Source: Paracidovorax citrulli (GTDB lineage Bacteria; Pseudomonadota; Gammaproteobacteria; Burkholderiales; Burkholderiaceae_C). Taken from it: 58,936 nt of DNA. The stretch covers positions 1-58,936 of the forward strand of contig NZ_FNEY01000031.1 in assembly GCF_900100305.1 (NCBI RefSeq). The letters are read 5' to 3'. The notes beneath the pieces were generated by a model. It was given only the letters and a program-made list of their open reading frames with translations. It was not told the origin of the DNA and did no database searches. The position numbers and the translations under genes are program-made. Below, one piece after another: positions 49,758 through 58,083 of this stretch (position 1 is its first letter; every line of letters begins with the position of its first letter).

Positions 49758-52700
49758 CTATTCCCCATCCGTGGCATGCCGGTGGGCCTGCGCCTGGCGT
49801 GCCTCGTGGTCGTGCTGGCGCTTGCTGCCCTTGAAGAAGGAACGCACCAGCACGAAGAACACGGGCACGAAGATCACGGCCAGCACGGTGCCGGTGATCA
49901 TCCCGCCGATCACGCCGGTGCCGATGGCGCGCTGGCTCGCCGAGCTCGCGCCCGATGCGATGAACAGCGGCACCACGCCCAGGGTGAAGGCCAGCGAGGT
50001 CATCACGATGGGGCGGAAGCGCAGGTGGGCGGCTTCCAGCGCCGCTTCCAGCACGCTCCTGCCCTCGGCCTGCAGGTCCTTGGCGAACTCCACGATCAGG
50101 ATGGCGTTCTTCGCCGAGAGCCCGATGATGGTCACCAGCCCGATCTGGAAGTACACGTCGTTGGACATGCCGCGCATCAGCGTCGCGAGCAGCACGCCCA
50201 GCACGCCGAGCGGCACCACCAGCATCACCGAGAACGGGATCGACCAGCTCTCGTACAGCGCCGCCAGGCAGAGGAACACCGCCAGCAGCGAGAACGCGTA
50301 CAGCACCGTCGCCTGCGAGCCCGCGAGTTTTTCCTCGCGCGACTGGCCCGTCCACTCGAAGCCGAAGCCCGGAGGCAGTTGCCCGGCGAGCTTTTCCATC
50401 TCGGCCATCGCATCGCCCGTGGTGAAGCCCGGCGCGGCGTCGCCGGCGATCTTCATCGCCGGGTAGCCGTTGTAGCGCACGGTCTGCATGGCGCCCGTGA
50501 TCCAGCGGGTCGATGCGAAGGCGGACATCGGCACCGTCTGGCCCTGGTTGTTCAGCACCGGCAGGTCGAGCACCGACTCGGGGCGCATGCGCGCCGCGGC
50601 ATCGGCCTGCACCACCACGCGCTGCAGGCGGCCCTGGTTCGGGAAGTCGTTGATGTAGGCCGAGCCCAGCGCCGTGGACAGCGCGCTGCCGATGCTGTCG
50701 AAGCCCACGCCCAGCGCGTTGGCCTTGTCGCGGTCGATGTCGATCTGCATCTGCGGCGCGTCTTCCATGCCGTCGGGGCGCACGCCCGAGAGCACCTTGC
50801 TCTGCGACGCCATGCCCAGCAGCTGGTTGCGGGCGCCCACCAGGGCGTCATGGCCCTGCGCGGCACGGTCCTGCAGCCGGAAACTGAAGCCGGTTCCGGT
50901 GCCCAGTTCGGGAATGGGCGGCGGGCTGAGCGCGAAGATGAAGGCGTCGCGGATGCCGGACAGCGCCATGAAGGCCCTGCCCGAGATCGCCGCCGCCGAA
51001 TGCTCGGCGCCCGAGCGCTCGCTCCAGTCCTTGAGGACGACGAACGCCAGGCCCGCGTTCTGCCCCTGGCCGGAGAAGGAGAAGCCCGCCACGGTGACGA
51101 TGTTCTCGACCTCCGGCTGCTTCAGCATGTAGTCCTCGACCTGGTGCAGCACGTCGCTCGTGCGCGATTGCGCGGCGCCGGCCGGCAACTGGATGTTGGT
51201 GATGATGTAGCCCTGGTCTTCGTTCGGCAGGAACGAGGTCGGCAGGCGCGTGTACACCAGCGCCACGGCGCCCAGCAGCACGGCATAGATGATCATCATG
51301 CGGCCGCCGCGTCGCAGCAGCTTGCCCATCCAGCTCTCGTAGCGGTGCGTGGTGCTCTTGAACGAGCGGTTGAACCAGCCGAAGAAGCCCTTCTTGTCGG
51401 CATGGTGCTCCGGGTCGATCGGCTTGAGCAGCGTGGCGCACAGCGCGGGCGTGAGCGACAGCGCAAGGAAGGCGGAGAACGCGATCGAAGTGGCCATCGT
51501 CGCCGCGAACTGGCGGTAGATGTTGCCGGTGGAGCCGGCGAAGAACGCCAGCGGCACGAACACCGAGATCAGCACCACGGTCACGCCGATCACGGCGCCG
51601 GAGATCTGGCCCATGGCCTTGCGCGTGGCCTGCAGCGGCGGCAGGCCTTCCTCGGCCATGATCCGCTCGACGTTCTCCACCACCACGATGGCGTCGTCCA
51701 CCACGATGCCGATCACCAGCACCATGCCGAACATGGTCAGCACGTTGATCGAGAAACCCATCGCCAGCAGTGCGCCGAACGTGCCTAGCAGGGCCACGGG
51801 CACCACGATGGTCGGGATGATGGTGTAGCGGAAGTTCTGCAGGAACAGGAACATCACGATGAACACCAGCACCACGGCCTCGATCAGCGTGTGCACCACC
51901 TTCTCGATCGAGACCGAGACGAACTTCGACGTGTCGTAGGGCACCACGTAGTTCACGCCCTGCGGGAAGAACTTCTTGAGTTCCTCCAGCTTGGCGCGCA
52001 CCGCCTTGGCGGTGGCCAGGGCGTTCGCCGACGGCGTGGGCTGCACGCCCAGGCCCACGGCCTGCTTGCCGTTCAGGCGCGCGCTGGTGCTGTAGCTCTG
52101 CGAGCCCAGCTCGATGCGGGCCACGTCCTTCAGTCGCACGGTGGAGCCGTCGGTGTTGGCGCGCAGCACCACGTTGCCGAACTGCTCGGCATTGTTGAGT
52201 TGCCCCTTGACGACGATGGTGGCCGAGACGGGCTGGCCCTGCTCGGCGGGCAGGTCGCCCAGGTTGCCGGCCGACACCTGCACGTTCTGCGCGCGGATCG
52301 CGGCGTTCACCTGGTCGAGCGACAGGTTGAAGCCCTTGAGCTTGGCCGGATCCACCCAGACGCGCATCGCGCGCTCGGCGCCGAACTGCGTGAGCGTGCC
52401 CACGCCGGACACGCGCTGCAGCTCGGGCACCACGTTGCGCGCCGCGTAGTCGTTCAGCGCCTCGATGCTCACGTCGGGGTTTTCCGTCGTGAGCATGGCG
52501 AACATCAGGAAGTTCGAGCGCGACTGCTCCACGCGTACGCCCTGCTGCGTCACCGCGGCGGGCAGCCGCGGCGTGGCGCGCGAGAGGCGGTTCTGCACGT
52601 CCACCTGCGCCAGGTCGGCGTTGGTGCCGGGCTCGAAACTCAGCGTGATCGAGCCCGTGCCGTTGGCCTGGCTGGTGGTCTCGACGTAGGCCAGGCCGGT

Positions 52701-52916
52701 GGCGCCGTTCATCTCGCGCTCGATGACGGCGAGCACGCTGTCCTCCAGCGTCTGGGCGTTGGCGCCGGGGTAGGCCACCGATACCTGGATGGTCGGCGGC
52801 GCCACGGCCGGGTACTGCGCAATCGGCAGTTTGGTGATGGAGAGGCCCCCCATCACCATGATGAAGATCGTGATGACCCATGCGAAGATGGGCCGTTCGA
52901 TGAAGAACTTGGCCAT
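49758..52916 (-). CDS. RND efflux pump inner-membrane transporter (AcrB/MexB type)
   Basis: This 1052-residue HAE1-family pump begins MAKFFIERPIFAWVITIFIM and has the NVLTMFGMVLVIGIVVDDAI helix with the proton-relay aspartates, and the FRPIVMTSLAFTLGVVPLF helix late on. It exports hydrophobic drugs and toxic compounds, using the proton gradient. It ends 31 bases before the oprM-like gene. Confidence 0.97.
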   Translation of the reverse strand: MAKFFIERPIFAWVITIFIMVMGGLSITKLPIAQYPAVAPPTIQVSVAYPGANAQTLEDSVLAVIEREMNGATGLAYVETTSQANGTGSITLSFEPGTNADLAQVDVQNRLSRATPRLPAAVTQQGVRVEQSRSNFLMFAMLTTENPDVSIEALNDYAARNVVPELQRVSGVGTLTQFGAERAMRVWVDPAKLKGFNLSLDQVNAAIRAQNVQVSAGNLGDLPAEQGQPVSATIVVKGQLNNAEQFGNVVLRANTDGSTVRLKDVARIELGSQSYSTSARLNGKQAVGLGVQPTPSANALATAKAVRAKLEELKKFFPQGVNYVVPYDTSKFVSVSIEKVVHTLIEAVVLVFIVMFLFLQNFRYTIIPTIVVPVALLGTFGALLAMGFSINVLTMFGMVLVIGIVVDDAIVVVENVERIMAEEGLPPLQATRKAMGQISGAVIGVTVVLISVFVPLAFFAGSTGNIYRQFAATMATSIAFSAFLALSLTPALCATLLKPIDPEHHADKKGFFGWFNRSFKSTTHRYESWMGKLLRRGGRMMIIYAVLLGAVALVYTRLPTSFLPNEDQGYIITNIQLPAGAAQSRTSDVLHQVEDYMLKQPEVENIVTVAGFSFSGQGQNAGLAFVVLKDWSERSGAEHSAAAISGRAFMALSGIRDAFIFALSPPPIPELGTGTGFSFRLQDRAAQGHDALVGARNQLLGMASQSKVLSGVRPDGMEDAPQMQIDIDRDKANALGVGFDSIGSALSTALGSAYINDFPNQGRLQRVVVQADAAARMRPESVLDLPVLNNQGQTVPMSAFASTRWITGAMQTVRYNGYPAMKIAGDAAPGFTTGDAMAEMEKLAGQLPPGFGFEWTGQSREEKLAGSQATVLYAFSLLAVFLCLAALYESWSIPFSVMLVVPLGVLGVLLATLMRGMSNDVYFQIGLVTIIGLSAKNAILIVEFAKDLQAEGRSVLEAALEAAHLRFRPIVMTSLAFTLGVVPLFIASGASSASQRAIGTGVIGGMITGTVLAVIFVPVFFVLVRSFFKGSKRQHDHEARQAQAHRHATDGE

Positions 52917-52940
52917 GTGCCGCGCTCCGTGTTCTGGGGG

Positions 52941-54245
52941 TTACTGCTTCGCGGGGGCGGAGGCGCTGGAGGCGGGAGCCTGTGCGGCGGAAGCTCCGGC
53001 GGCGGGCGCCGATGCGCCGCCCGCGGGGGCGGCACCGGCGGGCTGCCAGGGCACGGGCTGCACCACGATCGGGTCGCCGGGCTTGCCGCGGGGCAGCTTC
53101 TGGAAGCCGTCCACCATGACCTTCTCGCCGGCCTTCAGGCCATCCAGCACGACCCAGTTGGTGCCCTGGGCCGGGCCGAGCTTCACGGGGCGCGGCGCCA
53201 GGTGGTTGTCCGGGCCCACGACCATGACGGTATCGCCCCTGGCGGAGCGCGTCACGGCCTGCTGGGGCAGCAGGACACCGTTGTCCACCTGGGCCTGCTC
53301 CAGGCGCACGCGCACGTACAGGCCGGGCAGCAGCTGCCGTTCGGGATTGGGCACTTCGGCGCGCAGCGTGACCTGGCCGCTGGTGGGATCCACCGACAGG
53401 TCGGTGAACAGCAGCTTGCCCGTCTGCGGATGCACGCTGCCGTCTTCCATGACCACGCTGACCGAGGCGGCGCCCTTTGCAGCCTGCTTGTACTTGCCGC
53501 TCGCGAGGCCGGCCTTGAGCTTCAGGGCGTCGGAGGCGGACTGGGTGAAGTTGACGTAGAGCGGATCGATCTGCTGGATCACCGCGAGCTGCGTGGCCTC
53601 GCCCTGGCCCACCAGCGCGCCCTCGGTGACGAGCGCACGGCCGATGCGGCCGGAGATGGGCGCCGTCACGGCCGCGTAGCCCAGGTTGATGCGGGCCGTG
53701 GTGACGGATGCACGCGCTGCCGCCAGGTTGGCCTCGGCCGTCTTCTGGGACGCGACCGCGTTGTCGTACTCCTGCCGGCTCACGGCATTCACGGCCACCA
53801 GTGGCTTGTAGCGCTCGGCCAGGGCCCGGGCCTGGGCCACATTGGCTTCGGCCTGGGCGACGCTCGCCTGGGCGCTTTCCAGCGAGGCGCGGTAGGGCGC
53901 GTCGTCGATCGCGAACAGGCGCTGGCCCGCCTTGACGTCGCTGCCTTCCGTGAAGAGCCGCTTTTGCAGGATGCCGGCCGCTCGGGCGCGGACCTGGGCC
54001 ACCCGCGATGCTTCCAGGCGGCCCGGAAGCTCCGTCACCAGGCCCACGTCCCCCGGCGAGACGGTCACCACGCCCACCTGCGGTGGCGGAGGGGTGCCGC
54101 CCTGGCCCTGCTGGTCGGACCCGCCGGACTTGCCGCAGGCCGCCAGAGTGGCGGCTGCGAGCAGGGCCAGGCAGAAAAGCCCCGACCGCGCTGTGCGGCG
54201 GAGCGGGGCGGCGGAGACGGCGGTTTCGACACTCAAGCGGTACAT
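52941..54245 (-). CDS. RND efflux periplasmic adaptor (AcrA/MexA type)
   Basis: This 434-residue lipoprotein (LLAAATLAACGKS lipobox) has the barrel-sandwich and hairpin domains (LPGRLEASRVAQVRARAAGI; YAAVTAPISGRIGRALVTEG) and an Ala/Pro-rich tail. GGAAGGA lies just before the ATG. It is the first gene of the efflux operon. Confidence 0.96.
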   Translation of the reverse strand: MYRLSVETAVSAAPLRRTARSGLFCLALLAAATLAACGKSGGSDQQGQGGTPPPPQVGVVTVSPGDVGLVTELPGRLEASRVAQVRARAAGILQKRLFTEGSDVKAGQRLFAIDDAPYRASLESAQASVAQAEANVAQARALAERYKPLVAVNAVSRQEYDNAVASQKTAEANLAAARASVTTARINLGYAAVTAPISGRIGRALVTEGALVGQGEATQLAVIQQIDPLYVNFTQSASDALKLKAGLASGKYKQAAKGAASVSVVMEDGSVHPQTGKLLFTDLSVDPTSGQVTLRAEVPNPERQLLPGLYVRVRLEQAQVDNGVLLPQQAVTRSARGDTVMVVGPDNHLAPRPVKLGPAQGTNWVVLDGLKAGEKVMVDGFQKLPRGKPGDPIVVQPVPWQPAGAAPAGGASAPAAGASAAQAPASSASAPAKQ

Positions 54246-54335
54246 GGAAGTCCTTCCGGATCGGCGCAGGGGAAAAGGCTGTCGCAGGACCTTGAGCAAC
54301 GTCAAAACCATGCGGCAGCCCTTGAATTCGCGGGC

Positions 54336-54363
54336 ATTATACATACAAACATGAATGTATAAT
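54336..54363. promoter_or_regulatory. AcrR-like operator overlapping divergent promoters
   Basis: ATTATACAT (54336-54344) and ATGTATAAT (54355-54363) form a perfect 9-bp inverted repeat with a 10-base spacer. The core TACATACAAACATGAATGTAT closely resembles the E. coli acrAB operator that I recall. Each arm holds a TATAAT -10 hexamer, one per strand, so one bound repressor could block both directions. Confidence 0.75.
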
Positions 54364-54441
54364 TGTGGAATGCCGGGTGCGGAGGCGCGGCCGCAATGCC
54401 TGCCTGCCGCCCGGCCCCTGCAGATCAAGGAGACACCCCAC

Positions 54442-55134
54442 ATGGCCCGACGTACCAAGGAAGATGCGGTCGCCACCCGCAACAGCCTGTTGGATGCTGC
54501 AGAACACGTTTTCTATCAGAAGGGGGTTTCAAACGCCTCCCTGAACGACATCGCCCAGGCCGCCGGCGCCACGCGCGGCGCCATCTATTGGCATTTCAAG
54601 GACAAGGTGGACCTGTTCAACGCCATGATGGAGCGTGTGACGCTGCCGCTGGAGTGCGCGAGCGACGAGTGCGCGGGGCACAACCGCATGTCCCCGCTGC
54701 ATCGCCTGCGGGCCGTGATCGATTTCGTGCTGCGCAGTCTGGAGAAAGACGAATCCGTGCGCCGTGTGTTCGAGATCGCGATGTTCCGCGTGGAGTACGT
54801 GGGCGAGCTGTCCGTCGTGCGGGACCGCCATGTCGAGGCCAGCCTGGAGTTCCGCCGGCAGTTCGCCGCCGAACTGGCCCTCGCGGCGAACGACCAGGGC
54901 GTGGAACTGCCGTCCTCGGCGGACGTGGCGGCCGTAGGGCTGCAGGCGCTGTTCGATGGCCTGATGCAGGTCTGGATGCTGGGAGGCGCGACCTTCGGCC
55001 TGGCGGAGACCGGCCGCGCGACCGTGGATGCCTACCTGCGCGGCCTGGGCTTCGACGTGTCGGCCGGTTTCGATCCGCTTTCCGCGGGCATCCCCTGGAA
55101 GATTTGCCAGCCGCGCCGCAACGCCGTGCCATAA
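54442..55134 (+). CDS. TetR/AcrR-family repressor of the efflux operon
   Basis: This 230-residue regulator has a TetR-type helix-turn-helix (about residues 28-55: VSNASLNDIAQAAGATRGAI then YWHFKDKVDLF) and a C-terminal ligand domain of the TtgR/AcrR type. It is divergent from the pump genes and likely represses both transcripts through the palindrome at 54336. AAGGAG precedes the ATG at 54442; the open frame further upstream crosses the operator. Confidence 0.93.
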   Translation: MARRTKEDAVATRNSLLDAAEHVFYQKGVSNASLNDIAQAAGATRGAIYWHFKDKVDLFNAMMERVTLPLECASDECAGHNRMSPLHRLRAVIDFVLRSLEKDESVRRVFEIAMFRVEYVGELSVVRDRHVEASLEFRRQFAAELALAANDQGVELPSSADVAAVGLQALFDGLMQVWMLGGATFGLAETGRATVDAYLRGLGFDVSAGFDPLSAGIPWKICQPRRNAVP

Positions 55135-55162
55135 TCCCGGTCCGGGCCGCAAGGGCCCGCAT

Positions 55163-55238
55163 GCGGCTGTAGCTCAGTGGATAGAGTATTGGCCTCCGAA
55201 GCCAAGGGTCGTGGGTTCGATCCCCGCCAGCCGCACCA
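55163..55238 (+). tRNA. tRNA-Arg (anticodon CCG)
   Basis: A 76-base cloverleaf: acceptor GCGGCTG pairs with CAGCCGC, anticodon stem TTGGC/GCCAA encloses the loop CTCCGAA with anticodon CCG, and GTGGG/CCCGC closes the T arm around TTCGATC. CCA is encoded. It reads CGG. Plasmid-like DNA begins soon after it, so it is a likely integration target. Confidence 0.95.
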
Positions 55239-55462
55239 GAATTTCCAGTGAAATCAATCACTTAGCTGATGCACTGCGTTGCAGTGCTGAGCATTTTCTG
55301 GCACATTTTTGCATTGCAGGTGTGCCAAAATTGTGCCAGCGGCGCAACGCCTCAAGCCCCCTGATCCTCGTCGCAGCCACTTGGTGATGGCATTGCTGTG
55401 CAGCGTTTGATAGGATTGCCCACAGTTGCGCAAAGGCTACGCAACATCGTGCAGGCAAGCAA
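55239..55462. other. Non-coding tract after tRNA-Arg with attachment-site-like repeats
   Basis: TGGCACA (55299-55305), then TGTGCCA at 55321 and again at 55332 (11 bases apart), form inverted and direct repeats of one heptamer. A perfect 7-bp hairpin GCACTGC-GTT-GCAGTGC lies at 55271-55287. Such clusters occur at tyrosine-integrase att sites, but no integrase gene is in the window. Confidence 0.35.
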
Positions 55463-55891
55463 TTGAATGCACCCCAGCCGAGAGCGGTGAAGGTTCCGAT
55501 CTATGCGGGAGATCGGGTTGCCGCGACGAAGCCTGGTCGCGGCCCCTTTTGGGGTCCTTCCGTGGAACACCTGCTCTCCGTTGAACAACTCGCGGCTGTC
55601 CTTCACAAGTCGCCGGCCAGCATCCGTAGCGATGCGTCCCGCAAACCCGCTTCTCTTCCCCCTATTTGTCGGTTGCCAGGAACGAAGCGCCTTCTTTGGC
55701 GGCGGCCTGACGTTGACGCGTGGCTGGCTCTATTTGTAGCGCCTGTGACGCTTGGCGTGCCAATGGCATTGGCGCAACTCCCAAACCGGACGGAAGCTAC
55801 CCGCAAGCGCAGGCGGGGTCGCCCTACCAAAAGCGAGCAACTCGCCAGACAACGCTTGGCGCCGACGGCAGCAACTCAACCGAACGCTTGA
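55463..55891 (+). CDS. Helix-turn-helix protein, plasmid type
   Basis: This protein of up to 142 residues contains an AlpA/excisionase-like DNA-binding segment (SVEQLAAVLHKSPASIRSD, then PPICRLPGTKRLLWRRPDVD) and a basic tail (RKRRRGRPTKSEQLARQ). The start is uncertain: TTG 55463 or GTG 55487, the latter with GAGAG upstream. It ends three bases before the repA start, so it may control repA. Confidence 0.65.
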   Translation: MNAPQPRAVKVPIYAGDRVAATKPGRGPFWGPSVEHLLSVEQLAAVLHKSPASIRSDASRKPASLPPICRLPGTKRLLWRRPDVDAWLALFVAPVTLGVPMALAQLPNRTEATRKRRRGRPTKSEQLARQRLAPTAATQPNA

Positions 55892-55894
55892 GCG

Positions 55895-56884
55895 GTGGAG
55901 GGCGCAACCACAAGCGCGGTTAAACCGCGCCGGATATCCACGACTGGCGATTCACTGGCTTGGCTTCGTCAAAAAAACGCAGAGGTGGCAGCTCGGACTG
56001 AGAAAAAGGCCACAGCATGCCCTCCTGGTCATGAGAAGCTCCTTTTGCGAGCCGTCGAGATCGCAAACAGGCCACCCTCCGGTGAGGACATGGCTTTCAC
56101 CCACTCCGTGCTCTGCCAGGTCGGCTTGCCCCGCGCGAAGGTCGAAGGGCGCGAGTTCATGCGCCAGTCCGGCGCAGCCTGGGTGAATGTGCAAGCCGGA
56201 TGGCTGGACGAGGGAAGGGGGCCTGTACAGCAGCCCATCCCCTACGGCCCGATGCCGCGCCTTGCCCTGGCCTGGGTCTCGACCTACGCCGTGCGCCATG
56301 GCACGCGCGAAATTCCCATCGGCGATAGCGCGGCCGGTTTCCTGCGCCTGATGGACATGGACAAGGACGGGCGGCGCTATCTCACCTTGCGCAAGCAAAT
56401 GCACGCCTTGGCCGCGTGCCGTTTGCAGCTCGGGTTCAAGGGCCGCACATTCAACGGTCAGCCCGTCGAGCAGTTCGACGCCTGGGTGTCCAACTGCGAG
56501 AGCAAGCAGAGGCCGCTATGGCCAGGCGTCATGACGCTCTCAGAGCACTATTTCAACGAGCTGCGTGATAGTGCCGTGCCGCTCGATAACCGCGCCCTGC
56601 ACGCGCTGAAAGGTTCGGCGCTGGCCCTGGATGTGTATTGCTGGCTGGCCCATCGATTGCACCGCATCGAGGGCAAGGCAGTCATGCTGCATTGGCATTC
56701 GTTACGCGATCAGTTCGCACAAGAGTACAAAGGCAAGAACGCCGACAAGGACTTCAAGAAGAAGTTTGTCCCTGCTTTATGCAAGGTGCTGGCCGTCTAT
56801 CCGGCCGCCAATGTCAAGCAGGTGAAGGGCGGGTTGCGGTTGCTCGGATCGCCGCCCCCTATCCCCAAGAAGCTCACGTCGTAG
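55895..56884 (+). CDS. repA: Plasmid replication initiator RepA
   Basis: This 329-residue protein matches the plasmid RepA family (I believe PF04796): GPVQQPIPYGPMPRLALAWV, DSAAGFLRLM, LTLSEHYFNELRDSAVPLD-type segment, and ALDVYCWLAHRLHRIEG. These initiators bind iterons and load DnaB. A GTG start at 55895, coupled to the preceding gene, is used because no upstream ATG exists. Iteron-like repeats follow at 56995-57220. Its presence on what is otherwise chromosome indicates an integrated or captured plasmid. Confidence 0.8.
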   Translation: MEGATTSAVKPRRISTTGDSLAWLRQKNAEVAARTEKKATACPPGHEKLLLRAVEIANRPPSGEDMAFTHSVLCQVGLPRAKVEGREFMRQSGAAWVNVQAGWLDEGRGPVQQPIPYGPMPRLALAWVSTYAVRHGTREIPIGDSAAGFLRLMDMDKDGRRYLTLRKQMHALAACRLQLGFKGRTFNGQPVEQFDAWVSNCESKQRPLWPGVMTLSEHYFNELRDSAVPLDNRALHALKGSALALDVYCWLAHRLHRIEGKAVMLHWHSLRDQFAQEYKGKNADKDFKKKFVPALCKVLAVYPAANVKQVKGGLRLLGSPPPIPKKLTS

Positions 56885-56946
56885 GACCGTCCTGGTGATG
56901 CCGGGTCAACGCTCTCACTGGCCGCTTCCTCGCCGCTCTGGTTGCC

Positions 56947-56990
56947 GTGGTGACACCCCATCGAGCTGGCCAACTCGATCGTGTCACCAC
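56947..56990. repeat. Inverted repeat after repA
   Basis: GTGGTGACAC (56947-56956) and GTGTCACCAC (56981-56990) are perfect 10-bp inverted arms, with inner TCGAG/CTCGA arms. There is no T tract. It could be a terminator of repA, an operator, or a resolution site. GGTGACA-type arms recur at 57868 and 58062. Confidence 0.55.
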
Positions 56991-56994
56991 GTGC

Positions 56995-57219
56995 GTGAAA
57001 TCGGACCCCTATCGATTCCCACTGGAACCCACTTGGCATTGGCGACAGATTGGCGTGACCAGGTCAGCGAGATGTCGCCATCGAGCACGGTGCAAAACCC
57101 TGTGGATGGCGGCACGTATCCACGTGAAATCGGCCCCCCCTACAGGGTGAAATCGGACCCCTGCAAAGGCAGTTATCCACGTGAAATCAGACCCCTCTCG
57201 TTCGTGAAATTGGCCTCCC
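56995..57219 (+). repeat. Iteron-like direct repeats with DnaA-box-like sequences (putative plasmid origin)
   Basis: Five copies of GTGAAATCGGACCCCT or close variants start at 56995, 57124, 57147, 57181 and 57204. Spacings of 23, 34 and 23 among the last four are near whole helical turns. TTATCCACG (57173-57181) and GTATCCACG (57116-57124) resemble DnaA boxes (TTATNCACA) and abut two of the repeats. An A/T-rich tract follows (57239-57268). Together with repA this suggests an iteron origin; remnants of IS21-family ends, which have similar repeats, are the main alternative. Confidence 0.55.
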
Positions 57220-57498
57220 CCTAACCCGGTAGTTATGCCTCTAAAGAATTTCCTCTAAATATTGGCCGGTAGTAGGGGCGACGCGAAGTGGAAAAATCGG
57301 CTGGCGGCGCCAGGCAGTGCTATGCAGAACGTCGGCTTACGGCCGTGAGTGCCGCTGCGGAAGCCGGCTCCCGTCCTTTGCTATCGAGGCTCCCAGAGGG
57401 GGGCGAGTGATTCGCCGATGGACCGCCGCCCCCCTTGGGCGGGAGAAAGATCGGTAGCCCTTTTCCATTGCCGCATGACGGGCCTACATGGGCCCCAA
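57220..57498. other. Stretch with no recognisable gene
   Basis: The first 50 bases are A/T-rich (CTCTAAAGAATTTCCTCTAA at 57239) and could be the unwinding region of the origin. The rest is GC-rich with no frame that looks coding on either strand. I cannot name a further element. Confidence 0.5.
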
Positions 57499-57533
57499 GG
57501 ACAAAGGGCATGCCCGAGGCATGCCCTTTGTCC
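57499..57533 (-). terminator. 16-bp perfect hairpin after the YqaE gene
   Basis: GGACAAAGGGCATGCC (57499-57514) is exactly complementary to 57518-57533 with a three-base CGA loop. It lies 36 bases after the minus-strand YqaE gene. No U tract follows, so its role as a terminator is probable rather than certain. Confidence 0.6.
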
Positions 57534-57569
57534 ATCTGAACGCTTTGGAGCGCTCCCGCAGATCAGCGC

Positions 57570-57764
57570 TTACCCTCGTTGAGAAAGCGCTTTCTCGATC
57601 TTCTTGTCGGTCTTGTACTGACTCAAGGCGTACACCGCCCAGATCGTCGCCGGGAGCCAGCCGATCAAGGTGATTTGGAGGATCAGGCAAATGATGCCGG
57701 CGATAGGGCGTCCGATGGTGAAGAACGTCAGCCAAGGGAGGATCAAAGCAATCAGCAAGCGCAT
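57570..57764 (-). CDS. YqaE/Pmp3-family small membrane protein
   Basis: This 64-residue protein has two hydrophobic helices (LLIALILPWLTFFTIG; IAGIICLILQITLIGWLPAT) and the family's IWAVYALSQYKTDKKIEK end. Pmp3/YqaE proteins affect membrane potential and salt tolerance in yeast and plants; the bacterial role is unclear. Its upstream region is duplicated (57790-57913 and 57983-58107). Confidence 0.85.
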   Translation of the reverse strand: MRLLIALILPWLTFFTIGRPIAGIICLILQITLIGWLPATIWAVYALSQYKTDKKIEKALSQRG

Positions 57765-58083
57765 GTTTTTCTCTTTCGATTTGGTCTGGTGAAAATTTAT
57801 CGGTTGATCAGATAAAAAGGCATCAATTGGTCTGATAAAAAACTATCTGACCAACGACAGGGGATTTGGTGACAGTCACGCGTACCTGGTCAGCTGCTGC
57901 TGTCACCATGTTCTACGTGCCTTCCGGTGCGGGTGTGCCCAAGCAATCAACAAGCGCATTTTTCCTCCTTCAAGTGGCTTGATGAAAATTTATCGGTTGA
58001 TCAGATAAAAAAGCATCAATTGGTCTGATAAAAAACTATCTGACCAACGACAGGGGGATTTGGTGACAGTCACGCGCACCTGG
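57765..58083. other. Intergenic tract made of two duplicated control regions
   Basis: The whole gap between the YqaE gene and the small gene ending at 58084 consists of two copies of the repeat and the truncated YqaE start between them. It is A/T-richer than the flanking chromosome. No other gene is visible. Confidence 0.6.
57790..57913. repeat. Long direct repeat, copy 1 (YqaE control region)
   Basis: About 124 bases are nearly identical to 57983-58107. Each copy contains TTGGTCTGATA...TATCTGACCAA (one mismatch in the inverted arms), and GGTGACAG...CTGTCACC inverted arms. The copy lies directly before the YqaE start, so it probably holds the promoter and an operator. Confidence 0.85.

Noticed and set aside
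56995..57219. Short repeats as a CRISPR array
   Set aside because: Spacings of 129, 23, 34 and 23 and a 16-base unit do not fit CRISPR; there are no cas genes.
57349..57582. Plus-strand frame of 77 codons before the YqaE gene
   Set aside because: It crosses the perfect hairpin and the 3' end of the YqaE gene; no family likeness and no ribosome binding site.
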